A stretch of 37,318 nucleotides of DNA from Methylobacterium sp. J-077 (lineage in GTDB: Bacteria > Pseudomonadota > Alphaproteobacteria > Rhizobiales > Beijerinckiaceae). The notes under the pieces were generated by a model. It was not told the DNA's origin. It was given only the letters and a program-made list of their open reading frames with translations, and did not search any database. The stretch lies in contig NZ_JAKSYJ010000047.1 in the NCBI RefSeq assembly GCF_022829365.1, positions 1-37,318 of the forward strand, read 5' to 3'. How positions within the stretch are numbered: position 1 is the stretch's first letter; each line of letters starts with the position of its first letter. Shown in pieces: positions 14,729 through 23,375 of the stretch. A program made the translations under genes and the position numbers.

Positions 14729-15247
14729 ATGGATGAGTGTCCGCAAGTTGACCTCGCAAATGAGGCGACTGGAGAGGGGGCGCCAGTAGGCCCGCAGCAT
14801 TGGCCTCTGATTAACCGCCCGGGTTTCCTCGCGCGCCGCATGCACCAGATCCACGTCAGCCTGTTCGCTGAGCGTTGTGCTGCCTTCGGCGTCACTCCGT
14901 TACAGTACAGCCTACTCTCTATCCTGAGTGACTTGGGGGAGGCCGATCAGACGACGCTGGCGGGTGTGGTCGCCCTCGACCGAACGACGACGACCGGAGC
15001 CCTCAAACGGCTTGCGGCACGCGGTCTCGTAAGCCGCTCGACGTCACCTATGGATCGCCGCGCTCAGATCTGTCGCCTGACAGCGGAAGGCGCGGCACTC
15101 CATGGCGCGATGGAGCCGGCAGCGCGGCTAGCGCACGCTATGACGGTCGAGGCGCTCACGCCGGCGGAACAGGACCATCTGACCAAGCTGCTGAGACGTC
15201 TCATCAACGGACACGAGCACCGGCGAGGACAGGCCATCATTGAGTGA
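14729..15247 (+). CDS. MarR-family transcriptional regulator
   Basis: This 172-residue winged-helix regulator contains RPGFLARRMHQIHVSLFAE in the dimerisation helix, recognition region TLAGVVALDRTTTTGALKRL (about 74-93) and the wing segment RSTSPMDRRAQICRLTAEG. This type of MarR protein commonly represses degradation operons for aromatic or heterocyclic acids and is released by the substrate or an intermediate. I chose ATG 14729: GGAG lies about 8 bp upstream and the HTH starts at the usual place; the open frame further upstream runs through the promoter and palindrome. It is divergent from the eleven-gene operon ending at 3029, which is its most likely target. Confidence 0.88.
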   Translation: MDECPQVDLANEATGEGAPVGPQHWPLINRPGFLARRMHQIHVSLFAERCAAFGVTPLQYSLLSILSDLGEADQTTLAGVVALDRTTTTGALKRLAARGLVSRSTSPMDRRAQICRLTAEGAALHGAMEPAARLAHAMTVEALTPAEQDHLTKLLRRLINGHEHRRGQAIIE

Positions 15248-15551
15248 GATGCGTTCAGTGCGGGGTCAGGTCGGAGGCTCGTCTGCTATCTGGGCAGCTT
15301 TTTCCGAAGCAGACATGCCGCTTTCGGCCAAACTACGCCATGCTGAATTGCCGTTGAGCCCAAAACCGGCCGTACGGCTTTGCGCCCATCCCCGTCATTC
15401 GGCTCAGATCAGGAACATACCGGAAGCGGACATGGCCCAGCACGAGCCTCGCGTGTCGTCCTCAACCACGGCGATCCCGCGTACTACGATCGGGGCTGGC
15501 CGGAACCTTACGGCTTCCGGTTCCGACCGTGCGGTCGCAAAGAGCCGACGG
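15248..15551. other. Intergenic region with dispersed repeat copy B
   Basis: These 304 bp lie between the ends of the MarR gene (+) and the SMP-30 gene (-). They hold the repeat at 15292-15417 and a 6-bp inverted repeat CCGGAA/TTCCGG (15500-15505/15515-15520, 9-base loop) that could end transcription from either side, though no T-run follows. The open frames crossing it have no recognisable protein features. Confidence 0.5.
15292..15417. repeat. Dispersed intergenic repeat, copy B
   Basis: It carries the same ordered words as 2871-2967: GGGCAGCTTTT, GCCGCTTTCGGC, GGCTTTGCGCCCATCC, CATTC and AGGAAC, with longer spacers between the second and third. After it comes CCGGAAGCGGAC. I read both as diverged members of one non-coding repeat family. 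Confidence 0.6.
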
Positions 15552-16481
15552 TCACGCCTCGCCCTCGAGCGTATGGGAGAACATGGTGTGCCCGGGCGTC
15601 TCCAAGTCGGCTTGCAGGATGACGCCTGAGCCAGACTCGGTGATGAACAGCGCGCGTCCATCCGCGCCGCCGAACGCCACGTTAGTGGTGTGCAGACCGG
15701 CGCAGGAGGCGATGCGCAACACCGGTTCCCCCGTGGCGTCGAACAGCCAGACGGCGCCCTTCCCGGCATGGGCGACGGCGATGCAGCCGTCCGCGTCGAG
15801 GGCGAGCCCGTCCGGCCCCGCCCCGCCCGACATCTGGATGAAGGTGCCCACCTTGGCGGCCGTCCCATCCCGCATCAGCGGGATCCGCCAGACCGCGTTG
15901 GCCCGCGTAACCGCGAGGTACACCGTGTCCTCGGTGAGGTTCATGACGAGGCCGTTCGGGCTCGGGATGTCGTCCAGGATGCAGGTCACGGACCCGTCCG
16001 CCCGAACGCGGAAGAGGCGTCCGCCGGGGTACTGCCAGCCAGTTAGGCCCTGATCGGTGAAGTAGAGATCGCCATCGCGAGAAAAGAAGAGATCGTTGAC
16101 GCCCCGGAACCGCTCGGGGCCGACCCGCAGGAGGAACGGCCGGACCGTGCCGGAGGCGGGGTCGACGACCATAATGCCGTTCTTGTAGTCGGCGATGAAT
16201 ATCCGGCCGTCACGGTGGATCTTGAGGCCGTTCGGCCAACCATCGTACTCGGCCACGATGGTGAAACCGCCGTCCGGCGCCACGCGCAGGATGCGTCCGT
16301 TCGGGATGTCGACGCACCAGAGATTCCCGTTTCGGTCGAAGGACGGCCCCTCCAGGAACGAACCGGTCGGCATGCGCCCGGGCTGCGTGCGGATCCACTC
16401 GTTCTCCGCCGTGGCCACCCGCCACGCCTTGGGGTAGGTGGCGAAGACCCTCGTTGGGCAGATGGGCGGAGCTGCGTACAT
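15552..16481 (-). CDS. SMP-30/gluconolactonase-family lactonase
   Basis: This is a 309-residue six-bladed beta-propeller of the SMP-30/gluconolactonase/LRE-like family, cytoplasmic with no signal peptide. Metal-site residues can be placed: E44 in FLEGPSF, N129 in GVNDLFF, N176 in PSPNGL and D224 in GPDGLALD, matching the Glu-Asn-Asp calcium/zinc site of the family. These enzymes open sugar-acid or related lactones. The gene starts 20 bp after the MFS transporter stop, so the two are co-transcribed, which fits uptake and hydrolysis of a sugar-acid-like compound. The exact substrate is not readable. Confidence 0.87.
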   Translation of the reverse strand: MYAAPPICPTRVFATYPKAWRVATAENEWIRTQPGRMPTGSFLEGPSFDRNGNLWCVDIPNGRILRVAPDGGFTIVAEYDGWPNGLKIHRDGRIFIADYKNGIMVVDPASGTVRPFLLRVGPERFRGVNDLFFSRDGDLYFTDQGLTGWQYPGGRLFRVRADGSVTCILDDIPSPNGLVMNLTEDTVYLAVTRANAVWRIPLMRDGTAAKVGTFIQMSGGAGPDGLALDADGCIAVAHAGKGAVWLFDATGEPVLRIASCAGLHTTNVAFGGADGRALFITESGSGVILQADLETPGHTMFSHTLEGEA

Positions 16482-16501
16482 CGTGGCCTCCGTCTAAGAG
16501 C

Positions 16502-17794
16502 TTAAGCGCGGCGCAGCGCGGGGACGACCGCTGGCGCAGGGAGGTCGCCACCGATCGGGGTGTGCGTCAGGGTCAGCGTGATCACGGCCCCGGTCACCAG
16601 CAGCACGCCGCCGGCCACGAAGGCAAGGTCGTAGCTACCCGTCGCCGCGATGATGTAGCCCGTGGCGATTGGCGCGATGAGGCCGAACATGTTCCCGCCG
16701 GTGATCTGGATCGCCATGGCCTTGCCAGCACTCGCCGGCGACCGCAGCAGATCGGCGGCCAGGGCAATGTTGAGCGAGATGCCCGTCGCCAAGCCGGTCA
16801 GCGAGATGGTGATCAGGCCCAGGATCATCGGCGTGCTGTCGACGAACGGTGCCGCCAAGATCACGGCCGCGCTGAGCATCGACACGACGACGATGCGCCG
16901 CCGCCGCCCCGTGCTGGAGCCGCCCTCCGCCGCCAGCGCACGATCGCTCAGATGGGCGAGGACCCACGCGAAGACGGTCGCCGCGAAGTACGGAAACGCC
17001 GTAAACAGGCCCGACTTCACGATCGACATGTGCTTGACGTTGGCGAGATAGCTCGGAAGCCAGGTCAGGAACACGATCTGCGTGTAGACGGCGCAGCCCT
17101 GCGTGACGGCGACGGCGATCATACTGCGCGATCGCAAGAGCACGCCGAACCCGTCCGCCGAGCCGCCGGCTTTGGCTCCGGAATCGCGCTCCCGCAGGAT
17201 GAAGGCGCGCTCGTCCTCGCCGACGAAGGTCGCCGTCTCCGGCCCGCGATACCAGACCAACCAGCCGACCAGCCAAACCAAGCCCAGCAAGCCGGCCGTA
17301 TAGAAACCCCACCGCCAGCCGTGGACTGACACCACCCACCCGAGCAGCAAGGTCCCGAACGCAGGACCCGCGTAGCCGCCGCTGTTGAGCATCGTGGCCG
17401 CCAGACCGAACTCGGATCGCGGCGCCCAATCCCGCAACACGCGACCGCCCGCTGGATAGGTGGACGCCTCCGCCGCGCCCATCAGCATGCGCGAGCCGAG
17501 AAGGCTGACGAAGCCGGACGCGAGCCCTGTGAGAATCGTCGCGCCGGACCACACGAGCACACCGACGCCGTTGACCACCTTCGCCCCGTAGCGATCGGTC
17601 AGAAATCCGCATGGGATCAAGCAGACGACATACGTCCAGAGATAAGCTGAGAACAGGTAACCGATCTGTACCGGACTCAGATTGTATTCAGCCGCGATCG
17701 CCGGCGCCGCGACCGACAGCGCGACGCGGTCCACATAATTGAAGACGACAAGCAAGAAAATGCCAATATACAGCAGATAACGGCGCTTGCCCAT
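16502..17794 (-). CDS. MFS transporter, anion:cation symporter (ACS) type
   Basis: This 430-residue transporter has 12 predicted helices. Typical ACS-family features are FNYVDRVALSVAAPAIAAEY in the first helix/loop, FSAYLWTYVVCLIPCGFLTDRYGAK with the loop 2-3 MFS motif, and a long central loop. ACS members import organic anions such as galactonate, glucarate, tartrate or phthalate. I chose ATG 17794 because a strong GGGAGG lies 5 bp upstream; an ATG 18 bp earlier would place that site inside the gene. It stands between the SMP-30 gene and the class II aldolase gene. Confidence 0.88.
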   Translation of the reverse strand: MGKRRYLLYIGIFLLVVFNYVDRVALSVAAPAIAAEYNLSPVQIGYLFSAYLWTYVVCLIPCGFLTDRYGAKVVNGVGVLVWSGATILTGLASGFVSLLGSRMLMGAAEASTYPAGGRVLRDWAPRSEFGLAATMLNSGGYAGPAFGTLLLGWVVSVHGWRWGFYTAGLLGLVWLVGWLVWYRGPETATFVGEDERAFILRERDSGAKAGGSADGFGVLLRSRSMIAVAVTQGCAVYTQIVFLTWLPSYLANVKHMSIVKSGLFTAFPYFAATVFAWVLAHLSDRALAAEGGSSTGRRRRIVVVSMLSAAVILAAPFVDSTPMILGLITISLTGLATGISLNIALAADLLRSPASAGKAMAIQITGGNMFGLIAPIATGYIIAATGSYDLAFVAGGVLLVTGAVITLTLTHTPIGGDLPAPAVVPALRRA

Positions 17795-17814
17795 TCGCAC
17801 CTCCCGATGCATTC

Positions 17815-17850
17815 GGTATGTCTATTTTATATTATAATCAAAGATATAGG
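17815..17850. promoter_or_regulatory. AT-rich upstream region with ATATTAT motif
   Basis: Directly upstream of the MFS gene lies a short AT-rich patch with the palindrome ATTATAAT (17831-17838) and the word ATATTAT (17829-17835). ATATTAT occurs again upstream of the aldolase gene in an imperfect inverted repeat ATAGTAT-TTG-ATATTAT (around 18782-18798). A shared promoter element or regulator site is possible but could be chance in AT-rich DNA. Confidence 0.3.
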
Positions 17851-17940
17851 ATGCCGCAATCATTTCCGGCACCGCAAGCTCTAGATCCGCGCCGTACTGT
17901 GCTCTGCATAGATGCGCGCGCCGCGGTGTGCAGCAATCAA

Positions 17941-18756
17941 TTATTCGATCACGTCCGGATGCTGGCGCAAAGTGCGGTCGAACATCGGCTGGGCATGAAG
18001 CCACGCCATGAACGGAGTGGCGAGGTGTTTGGCGGAGTGCGCCGCATTGGCTTCGGGAACGAGCTTCAGAGGGTGGCCCGTCGCCTCGGCCTTGAGTTGA
18101 ATCTCGCAGGCCCGCTCGGCGGCCACGAACCACCAAACGGCCTCCTCGATGCTCTCCTGGCCTGCGCTGAACAGGCCGTGGTTCTGGTGAATGGCGACCT
18201 TGGTGTCGCGTCCGAACGCGGCGGCGACGCTGTGGCCGGCCCCGCGCTCCACCACCACGGCGCCAGCTTCCTCGGTGATCAGGGCCTGCCCATCACCGTA
18301 GAAGCCGCAGGCCGTCTGGGTGATCGGATCCAGTCGCCGGCCCAGGGCGGCCCAAGCCATGCCGTTGATCGTGTGACAGTGGCACGATGCCAGGATGCCG
18401 GGGTGCGCCTCGTGGATGGCGGCGTGCAGGACAAAGCCGGCGCGGTTCACCGCACGCGCGCCCTCGATGACTCGGCCGTCGTGGTCGACGAGGAGGAGGT
18501 CCGACGCCTTGACCGCCCCGAATTCCTTGGCGAACGGATTCGTCCAGTAGAGGTTCGGATCCTCCGGGTCGCGGACGGTGATGTGGCCGGCGAATCCGTA
18601 TTCGTAGCCGAGATCAGCAAAGAGCCTGCAGGCGGCAGCCAACCGAACCTTGCGGTGTCTTCGCTCCTGCGCGGCATCATCGAACACGGGGTAGCGAGGG
18701 AAAGCCAGACCGGCTTGGTCAGGTTCGTACACCGACCGCTTGGCTGCAACATTCAT
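17941..18756 (-). CDS. Class II aldolase/adducin-family protein
   Basis: This 271-residue zinc-type class II aldolase-fold protein has metal ligands probably H126 and H128 in CHCHT and H193 in HQNHG. The phosphate/carboxylate-binding start is GHITVRDPEDPNLYWTNPF. Family members cleave or decarboxylate small hydroxy acids or phosphorylated sugars (fuculose-phosphate aldolase, HCHA-type aldolases), and the longer adducin-like type seen here often acts on sugar acids or aromatic pathway products. It is followed after 146 bp by the MFS and SMP-30 genes on the same strand. The 146-bp AT-rich gap may contain a second promoter. No regulator gene belongs clearly to this cluster. Confidence 0.85.
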   Translation of the reverse strand: MNVAAKRSVYEPDQAGLAFPRYPVFDDAAQERRHRKVRLAAACRLFADLGYEYGFAGHITVRDPEDPNLYWTNPFAKEFGAVKASDLLLVDHDGRVIEGARAVNRAGFVLHAAIHEAHPGILASCHCHTINGMAWAALGRRLDPITQTACGFYGDGQALITEEAGAVVVERGAGHSVAAAFGRDTKVAIHQNHGLFSAGQESIEEAVWWFVAAERACEIQLKAEATGHPLKLVPEANAAHSAKHLATPFMAWLHAQPMFDRTLRQHPDVIE

Positions 18757-18961
18757 TTGGCGGGTCCTTTAATCGGTCGAATAGTATTTGATATTATCTT
18801 GCGCGATCAGTCCAATTTAAGACTGAAGCCAGCTGACATAATGCCGAGGTTGTTTTGCTTTTGATGCTTTCGTTCCTGGCACGTCCTCTTCCCCACATCA
18901 CGTACGGGGGCGGGGTGACCCAACCAGAAGCCCCCCAGCACTCAAATGGGCGCCTTTCACT

Positions 18962-19765
18962 TCAAGGCTTGCTGCGCCCGCCGATGAACGCCTGCACCGC
19001 ATCCCGATGCTCGGGCGTCGCGGTGATCACCGCATAGTGCGAGGAGATCAGGTCGAGGTTGGTGCGCAGGTCGTTGCGCATCCCCTGATAGACTGCGCGC
19101 TTGATCATGCTCAGCGTGAGCGGTGGCGCCTTGGCGATCCGACGCGCCAGCGCCTCGACCGACGGCATCAGGGCCACATCGTCGTGAACGCCGTTGACGA
19201 GGCCGATCCGGAGCGCTTCCTCCGCATCGACGAAGTCACCGGTGAAGAACAGCTCCAGCGCCTTCGCGGTGCCGACGAGTCGGGGCAGGAAGTGGGCGCC
19301 CCCGGCACCGGGCACCAGCCCGACGCGAACATAGGTCTCGGCAAAGCGGGCACTGCGCGCGGCGTAGCGCAGGTCGCACATCAGCGCGAGGTCGAGGCCC
19401 GCCCCGGTGGCCACGCCGTTCAGCGCGGCGATGACCGGCTTGTCGAGATCCTCGAGCGTCAGCGGGATGCGCTGGATCCGGCTAAAAAGTTCGTCCTTAC
19501 GCCGCTGGGGCGGCTGGTCGAGGCGCTCGCCCATCTCGACGATGTCGCCGCCGCTGCAGAAGGCCGGGCCTGCGCCGGTCACGATGACGACGCGTACCGC
19601 CTCATCCGTGCGGCAGCGCTGGAGGGCTGCCGTCCAGGCCTCGATCATCGGGAAGGTGAAGGCGTTCTTCCGCTCTGGTCGGTTCAACGTGATGGTCGCC
19701 ACCCCCTCGGCGACAGCGAACAGGAGGTCTTCGCCCGCACCAAGATCCTCGGTCTGGCTGGTCAT
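18962..19765 (-). CDS. Enoyl-CoA hydratase/isomerase (crotonase) family protein
   Basis: This is a 267-residue crotonase. The CoA-binding ERKNAFTFPMI segment (about 31-41), the oxyanion-hole motif AFCSGGDIVEMG (about 68-79) and NGVATGAGLDLALMCDLRYA are present. The Glu at LVPGAGGAHFLPRLVG aligns with the product-specific region, but the common hydratase EQ pair is absent there, so hydratase versus isomerase activity is open. It is the last gene of the acyl-CoA operon; its ATG overlaps the CoA-transferase stop (ATGA). Together they suggest activation and beta-oxidation-like degradation of a carboxylic acid. Confidence 0.88.
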   Translation of the reverse strand: MTSQTEDLGAGEDLLFAVAEGVATITLNRPERKNAFTFPMIEAWTAALQRCRTDEAVRVVIVTGAGPAFCSGGDIVEMGERLDQPPQRRKDELFSRIQRIPLTLEDLDKPVIAALNGVATGAGLDLALMCDLRYAARSARFAETYVRVGLVPGAGGAHFLPRLVGTAKALELFFTGDFVDAEEALRIGLVNGVHDDVALMPSVEALARRIAKAPPLTLSMIKRAVYQGMRNDLRTNLDLISSHYAVITATPEHRDAVQAFIGGRSKP

Positions 19766-21048
19766 GGCGCAGTCTCCAGCGGTGCAACGGCCGCGCGTTC
19801 GGCCGTCGTGGTCGTCGCTTCGGGCGCGGTCATGTCCGCGCCCAGGGCAGCGATCTCCGACGGATCGAGGCCGGCCTCGGCCAGGACCTCGGCGGTGTGC
19901 TCGCCGTGCCGGGGCGCGTGGCGGCGGATCGTGAATCGGCTGCCGCTAAACGAGACCGGCCGGCGCATAGTGCGGTAGCGCCCCTCACTCGGATGCTCGT
20001 CGGTGCCGAAGAAGCCCACCGCCTTCAGATGCGCGTCCTCCGGCAGGTCCTCCAACCCGAGGACGGGCATGCACGGGATGCTCACCGAGTCGCAAAATGC
20101 CACCCACTCTGCCGTGGTCCTACGCGGCGCCTCCTCCTCCACCAGCGCGTACAGGACCTCGATGTTCTCCACCCGCACGGCGAGCGGCGTAAAGCGCGGG
20201 TCGTTCACGAACTCGAGTCGGCCGGTGTGGATGAAGAAGTCGCGCCAGTTCCGGTCGGAGTAGGGCAGGATGCAGGCGTAGCCGTCCTGTGTGCGGTAGG
20301 GCTTGCGCTTCGGGCTGAGCACCCGGTTGAAGCCCGGCGGCCCGAGCGGTGGCTGGAATGCGTAGCCGACCATGTGCTCGACGAAGTTAAACTCCACCAT
20401 GGTCTCGAACATAGGCACTTCCACTGCCTGCCCGCCGCCGCCGGCCCGTCGCTCGTAGAGGGCCGCCAGGATCGCGCAGGCTATGGCCTGCCCTGCGATC
20501 TTGTCGCAGAGCACGGTGGGCAGGTAGCCGGGCTGGCCGGTGGCGGCGGTCTGAAGGGTGGCGAGGCCGGAGCCCGCCTGGATCAGGTCGTCGTAGGCCG
20601 CTTTGTGCGCGTAGGGGCCGTCGGCCCCGAATCCGTAGGCGCCGCAGAAGATGATCTCGGGCTTGAGCGCTCGCACGCGGTCATAGCCGTAGCCCAACCG
20701 CAAGATCGCGTCCGGGCGCATCGAGTGCACGAAGACGTCCGCCGTGGCGATCAGCCGGTCGAGGGCCGTGCGGGCCTCGGGCCGCTTCAGGTCAAGCCGG
20801 ACGCTGCGCTTGTTGCGGTTGAGGTGTAGGAAGTTGCCGCCCATCCCGGCGTTGCGGGCCGGCCGGTAGTGACGGAAAGAGTCGCCCTCCGGTGTCTCGA
20901 TCTTAATCACGTCCGCCCCGAGATCGGCCAGGATGTGCGTGGCCGATGGCCCCATGATCACGCTGGTGAGATCCACGATCCGCACGCCCGCGAGGGGACC
21001 GTCCTCTTTCGTCTCGGCGGAATGATCCAGCACGCACCGATCTCCCAT
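19762..21048 (-). CDS. Class III (CaiB/BaiF family) CoA-transferase
   Basis: This 428-residue CoA-transferase of the formyl-CoA transferase/CaiB family begins with GPLAGVRIVDLTSVIMGP and GADVIKIETPEGD, the typical Rossmann start. HLNRNKRSVRLDLKRPEA and the AYDDLIQAGSGLA segment carry the conserved Asp that forms the acyl anhydride. It would activate a free acid by transferring CoA from another thioester. The start ATG 21048 follows the previous stop by one base; the frame is open further upstream only as a shadow of the acyl-CoA dehydrogenase gene. It sits between dehydrogenase and hydratase genes. Confidence 0.9.
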   Translation of the reverse strand: MGDRCVLDHSAETKEDGPLAGVRIVDLTSVIMGPSATHILADLGADVIKIETPEGDSFRHYRPARNAGMGGNFLHLNRNKRSVRLDLKRPEARTALDRLIATADVFVHSMRPDAILRLGYGYDRVRALKPEIIFCGAYGFGADGPYAHKAAYDDLIQAGSGLATLQTAATGQPGYLPTVLCDKIAGQAIACAILAALYERRAGGGGQAVEVPMFETMVEFNFVEHMVGYAFQPPLGPPGFNRVLSPKRKPYRTQDGYACILPYSDRNWRDFFIHTGRLEFVNDPRFTPLAVRVENIEVLYALVEEEAPRRTTAEWVAFCDSVSIPCMPVLGLEDLPEDAHLKAVGFFGTDEHPSEGRYRTMRRPVSFSGSRFTIRRHAPRHGEHTAEVLAEAGLDPSEIAALGADMTAPEATTTTAERAAVAPLETAP

Positions 21049-21049
21049 C

Positions 21050-22180
21050 TCAACCGGCACCGGCCCGCAGCCGGACCAGCAAAGGCCATAGTGCAGCGCC
21101 GCCGCCCGCGCAGACCGCGCGCCCGATCCGTTCCTGCCACACAGCGTCGGAGCCGAACTCGTCTCGCCAGGACCACAGCCGCCGCGTCGCGCGGTGCAGC
21201 GGGTGCTCCTGGGTGAAACCCATCGCCCCGTGGATCTGATGACAGATTGCGGCGACGTGGCCTGCCGCCTCGCCGCAGCGCGCTTTGGCGATCGCGGTGG
21301 CGAGGACGAAGCGTGCGTCTCCCCAGCACGCGGCGGCGAGATCGGCCGAGGCGGTCGCCGCCGCGACGTGGCCCGCGGCCTCGGCCAGCATGTGCTGGAT
21401 CGCCTGAAACTTGGCGAGCGGTCGCCCGAATTGCTGCCGTTCGCGGGCGTGATCCAGGGCGGAGGTGAGGCACGTCTCCATCGCGCCCACCATCTGCTGC
21501 GCGCGCGCCCAGGCGCCGACCGTCTCCACCGAGCCGACACCAACCTCGGCGGCCCAGTCCGGCGCCGTCCGCACATCGTCGAGGGCGACAGTGCAGCCTG
21601 TGAGGTCGAGGGCGTCACGCGGCTCGCCCGCGAGGTTGTGGCGCGTGTCGCGAACCGTGCCCGGTGCTGCGATCCGCACAAGGTGCACTGCGCCCGCGGC
21701 GTCGATCGTATCCACGAGCAGGGCCGCGACCGAACCGCCCCAGGGCACTTGCGCCGCCCGCCCGTCGAGGACGAAACCGTCGGCCCGTCGCGTGATCCGA
21801 ACGGAGCTGCCGACTGGGATCAAGCTTAGGGCGCCCTCCGGCGCGCCGCCGCCGGCCGCCGCCCAGAGTGCCGCGCCCGCGATGGTCTCGGGCAGCGGCA
21901 GTGGCAGGGCCGCCTGCCCGCAACGCCGGATCAGCCGGGCAGCTGTCCCGGCGTCCAGGCCGATCCCGTCGGCCGCCTCGGGCACCAGGGCCAGCGGCAG
22001 ACCGCTGTCGTTAAGAGCCCTCCAGAGATCCGCGGGCCATGCCGTGCTATCCACGGCCCCGTCACAGGCCGCCAGCACCTGTGGCGGGAGATGCTGGGCC
22101 AGCAGCCGCTCGAATTGATCGAGGACGATGCCGGCGACCTCGTCGCCCGCCCCGTCCTGTGCGTGGTTAATCGTGTTCAT
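21050..22180 (-). CDS. Acyl-CoA dehydrogenase-like protein, second subunit type
   Basis: This 376-residue protein is of the acyl-CoA dehydrogenase fold. The C-terminal domain is well conserved (ERQQFGRPLAKFQAIQHMLA at about 268-287 and IHGAMGFTQEHPLHRATRRL), but the middle domain lacks the usual EPxAGSD segment and is Ala/Gly-rich. Such degenerate partners form mixed dimers or tetramers with a full-motif dehydrogenase, as described for steroid side-chain dehydrogenases. The gene overlaps the full-motif dehydrogenase upstream by 4 bp (ATGA), which fits a stoichiometric complex. An independent enzyme is the alternative. Confidence 0.83.
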   Translation of the reverse strand: MNTINHAQDGAGDEVAGIVLDQFERLLAQHLPPQVLAACDGAVDSTAWPADLWRALNDSGLPLALVPEAADGIGLDAGTAARLIRRCGQAALPLPLPETIAGAALWAAAGGGAPEGALSLIPVGSSVRITRRADGFVLDGRAAQVPWGGSVAALLVDTIDAAGAVHLVRIAAPGTVRDTRHNLAGEPRDALDLTGCTVALDDVRTAPDWAAEVGVGSVETVGAWARAQQMVGAMETCLTSALDHARERQQFGRPLAKFQAIQHMLAEAAGHVAAATASADLAAACWGDARFVLATAIAKARCGEAAGHVAAICHQIHGAMGFTQEHPLHRATRRLWSWRDEFGSDAVWQERIGRAVCAGGGAALWPLLVRLRAGAG

Positions 22181-23328
22181 CGCAAGCCCAGCCCCCGGGC
22201 GATGACCCCACGCAAAACCTCGCGGGTGCCGCCGCGCAGGGTGAAGGAGGGCGCCCGCAGGGTCACGCCGCCGAGCGCCTCACGGAACGGCTCGCCCTGC
22301 GCGGTGAGGCTGGGCTCAACCGGCACGAGCCGCCGGGCGATCTCCGGCACGGCGCGCTCGAAGCTGTTGCCGACATCCTTCACGAGCGCCGCCTCGACGC
22401 CGGGGACGATGCCCTGGTCGAGGAGCCCAGCCACCGAGGCCGACATGCCGAGGAGCGCGGTGAGCTGTGCTACCATCCGGCCGGTCTCGACCGCCTGGAA
22501 CCGGTCGGGTTCCGGCCCGATCCGGTCGACGAGTTCGACGAGCAGCCGGTAGTCCGACAGGAAGCGGTCGGGCCCCGAGCGCTCGAAAGCGAGCTCCTCC
22601 GTGACGAGCCCCCAGCCCTCGCCCTCCGCGCCGACCATCATGGCATCCGGGACGCGGTAGTCGGTGAAGAACACCTCGTTGAACTCGTGGTGGCCAGACA
22701 GGTCGAGGATCGGTCGCACCGTGACCCCGGGAGCCGCCATGTCGATGATGAACTGGGTCAAGCCGCCGTGCCGGTCTGGTCCGGGTTCGCCGGTCCGGAC
22801 TAGGGCGAGCAGGTAATCGACCTGATGTGCGTTCGTCGTCCAGATCTTGGAGCCGTTGATCAACCAATCGTCGCCGTCGCGCACCGCGCGGGTGCGTACG
22901 GCGGCGAGGTCCGAGCCAGAGTTCGGCTCGCTCATGCCGATGCCGAAGGCGCACTCGCCGCGGCAGATCCGCGGTAGGATCGCCCGCTTGGCCGCCGCGG
23001 AACCGTGCCGCAGGATCTGCGGGCCGGACTGGCGGTCTGCAATCCAGTGCGCCCCGCAGGGCGCGCCGGCCGCCAGCATCTCCTCGGTGACGACGAAGCG
23101 GACGAGGCCGGACCGCTCATGGCCACCATACGCCTCCGGCATGGTCAGGCCGATGAACCCGGCCGCCCCAGCACGTCGGCTGAAGCCGGCGTCGAAGGTC
23201 GTCCACGAGGTCCGATGCGGCACGAAGTGCCCGGCCGCCAGTTCAGCGTCGAGGAAAACGCGGACGGCCGCGCGGGCCGCCTCGGCCTCGGCCGGGAGCG
23301 GTTCAGCGCTGAAGCGAAAGCTCTGCAT
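22177..23328 (-). CDS. Acyl-CoA dehydrogenase
   Basis: This 383-residue flavoprotein introduces a double bond into an acyl-CoA. The FAD/substrate motif GIGMSEPNSGSDLAAVRTRA lies at about 134-153 and WLINGSKIWTTNAHQ at about 154-168. The start MQSFRFSAEPLPAEAEAARA fits the family and has GGAG 5 bp upstream. The adjoining gene downstream encodes a partner lacking the FAD motif. Together with the CoA-transferase and enoyl-CoA hydratase this forms the oxidation step for an imported acid. A second promoter could lie in the 47-bp gap to the binding-protein gene, but none is visible. Confidence 0.88.
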   Translation of the reverse strand: MQSFRFSAEPLPAEAEAARAAVRVFLDAELAAGHFVPHRTSWTTFDAGFSRRAGAAGFIGLTMPEAYGGHERSGLVRFVVTEEMLAAGAPCGAHWIADRQSGPQILRHGSAAAKRAILPRICRGECAFGIGMSEPNSGSDLAAVRTRAVRDGDDWLINGSKIWTTNAHQVDYLLALVRTGEPGPDRHGGLTQFIIDMAAPGVTVRPILDLSGHHEFNEVFFTDYRVPDAMMVGAEGEGWGLVTEELAFERSGPDRFLSDYRLLVELVDRIGPEPDRFQAVETGRMVAQLTALLGMSASVAGLLDQGIVPGVEAALVKDVGNSFERAVPEIARRLVPVEPSLTAQGEPFREALGGVTLRAPSFTLRGGTREVLRGVIARGLGLR

Positions 23329-23375
23329 CTCTGCTCCGTGGTCTGTCAGATCAGGGGCTCGCCCGTATGGCCCGC

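Noticed and set aside
15240..15629. Small plus-strand coding frame after the MarR gene
   Set aside because: It crosses the dispersed repeat and runs into the SMP-30 gene on the opposite strand; no ribosome-binding site or protein signature.
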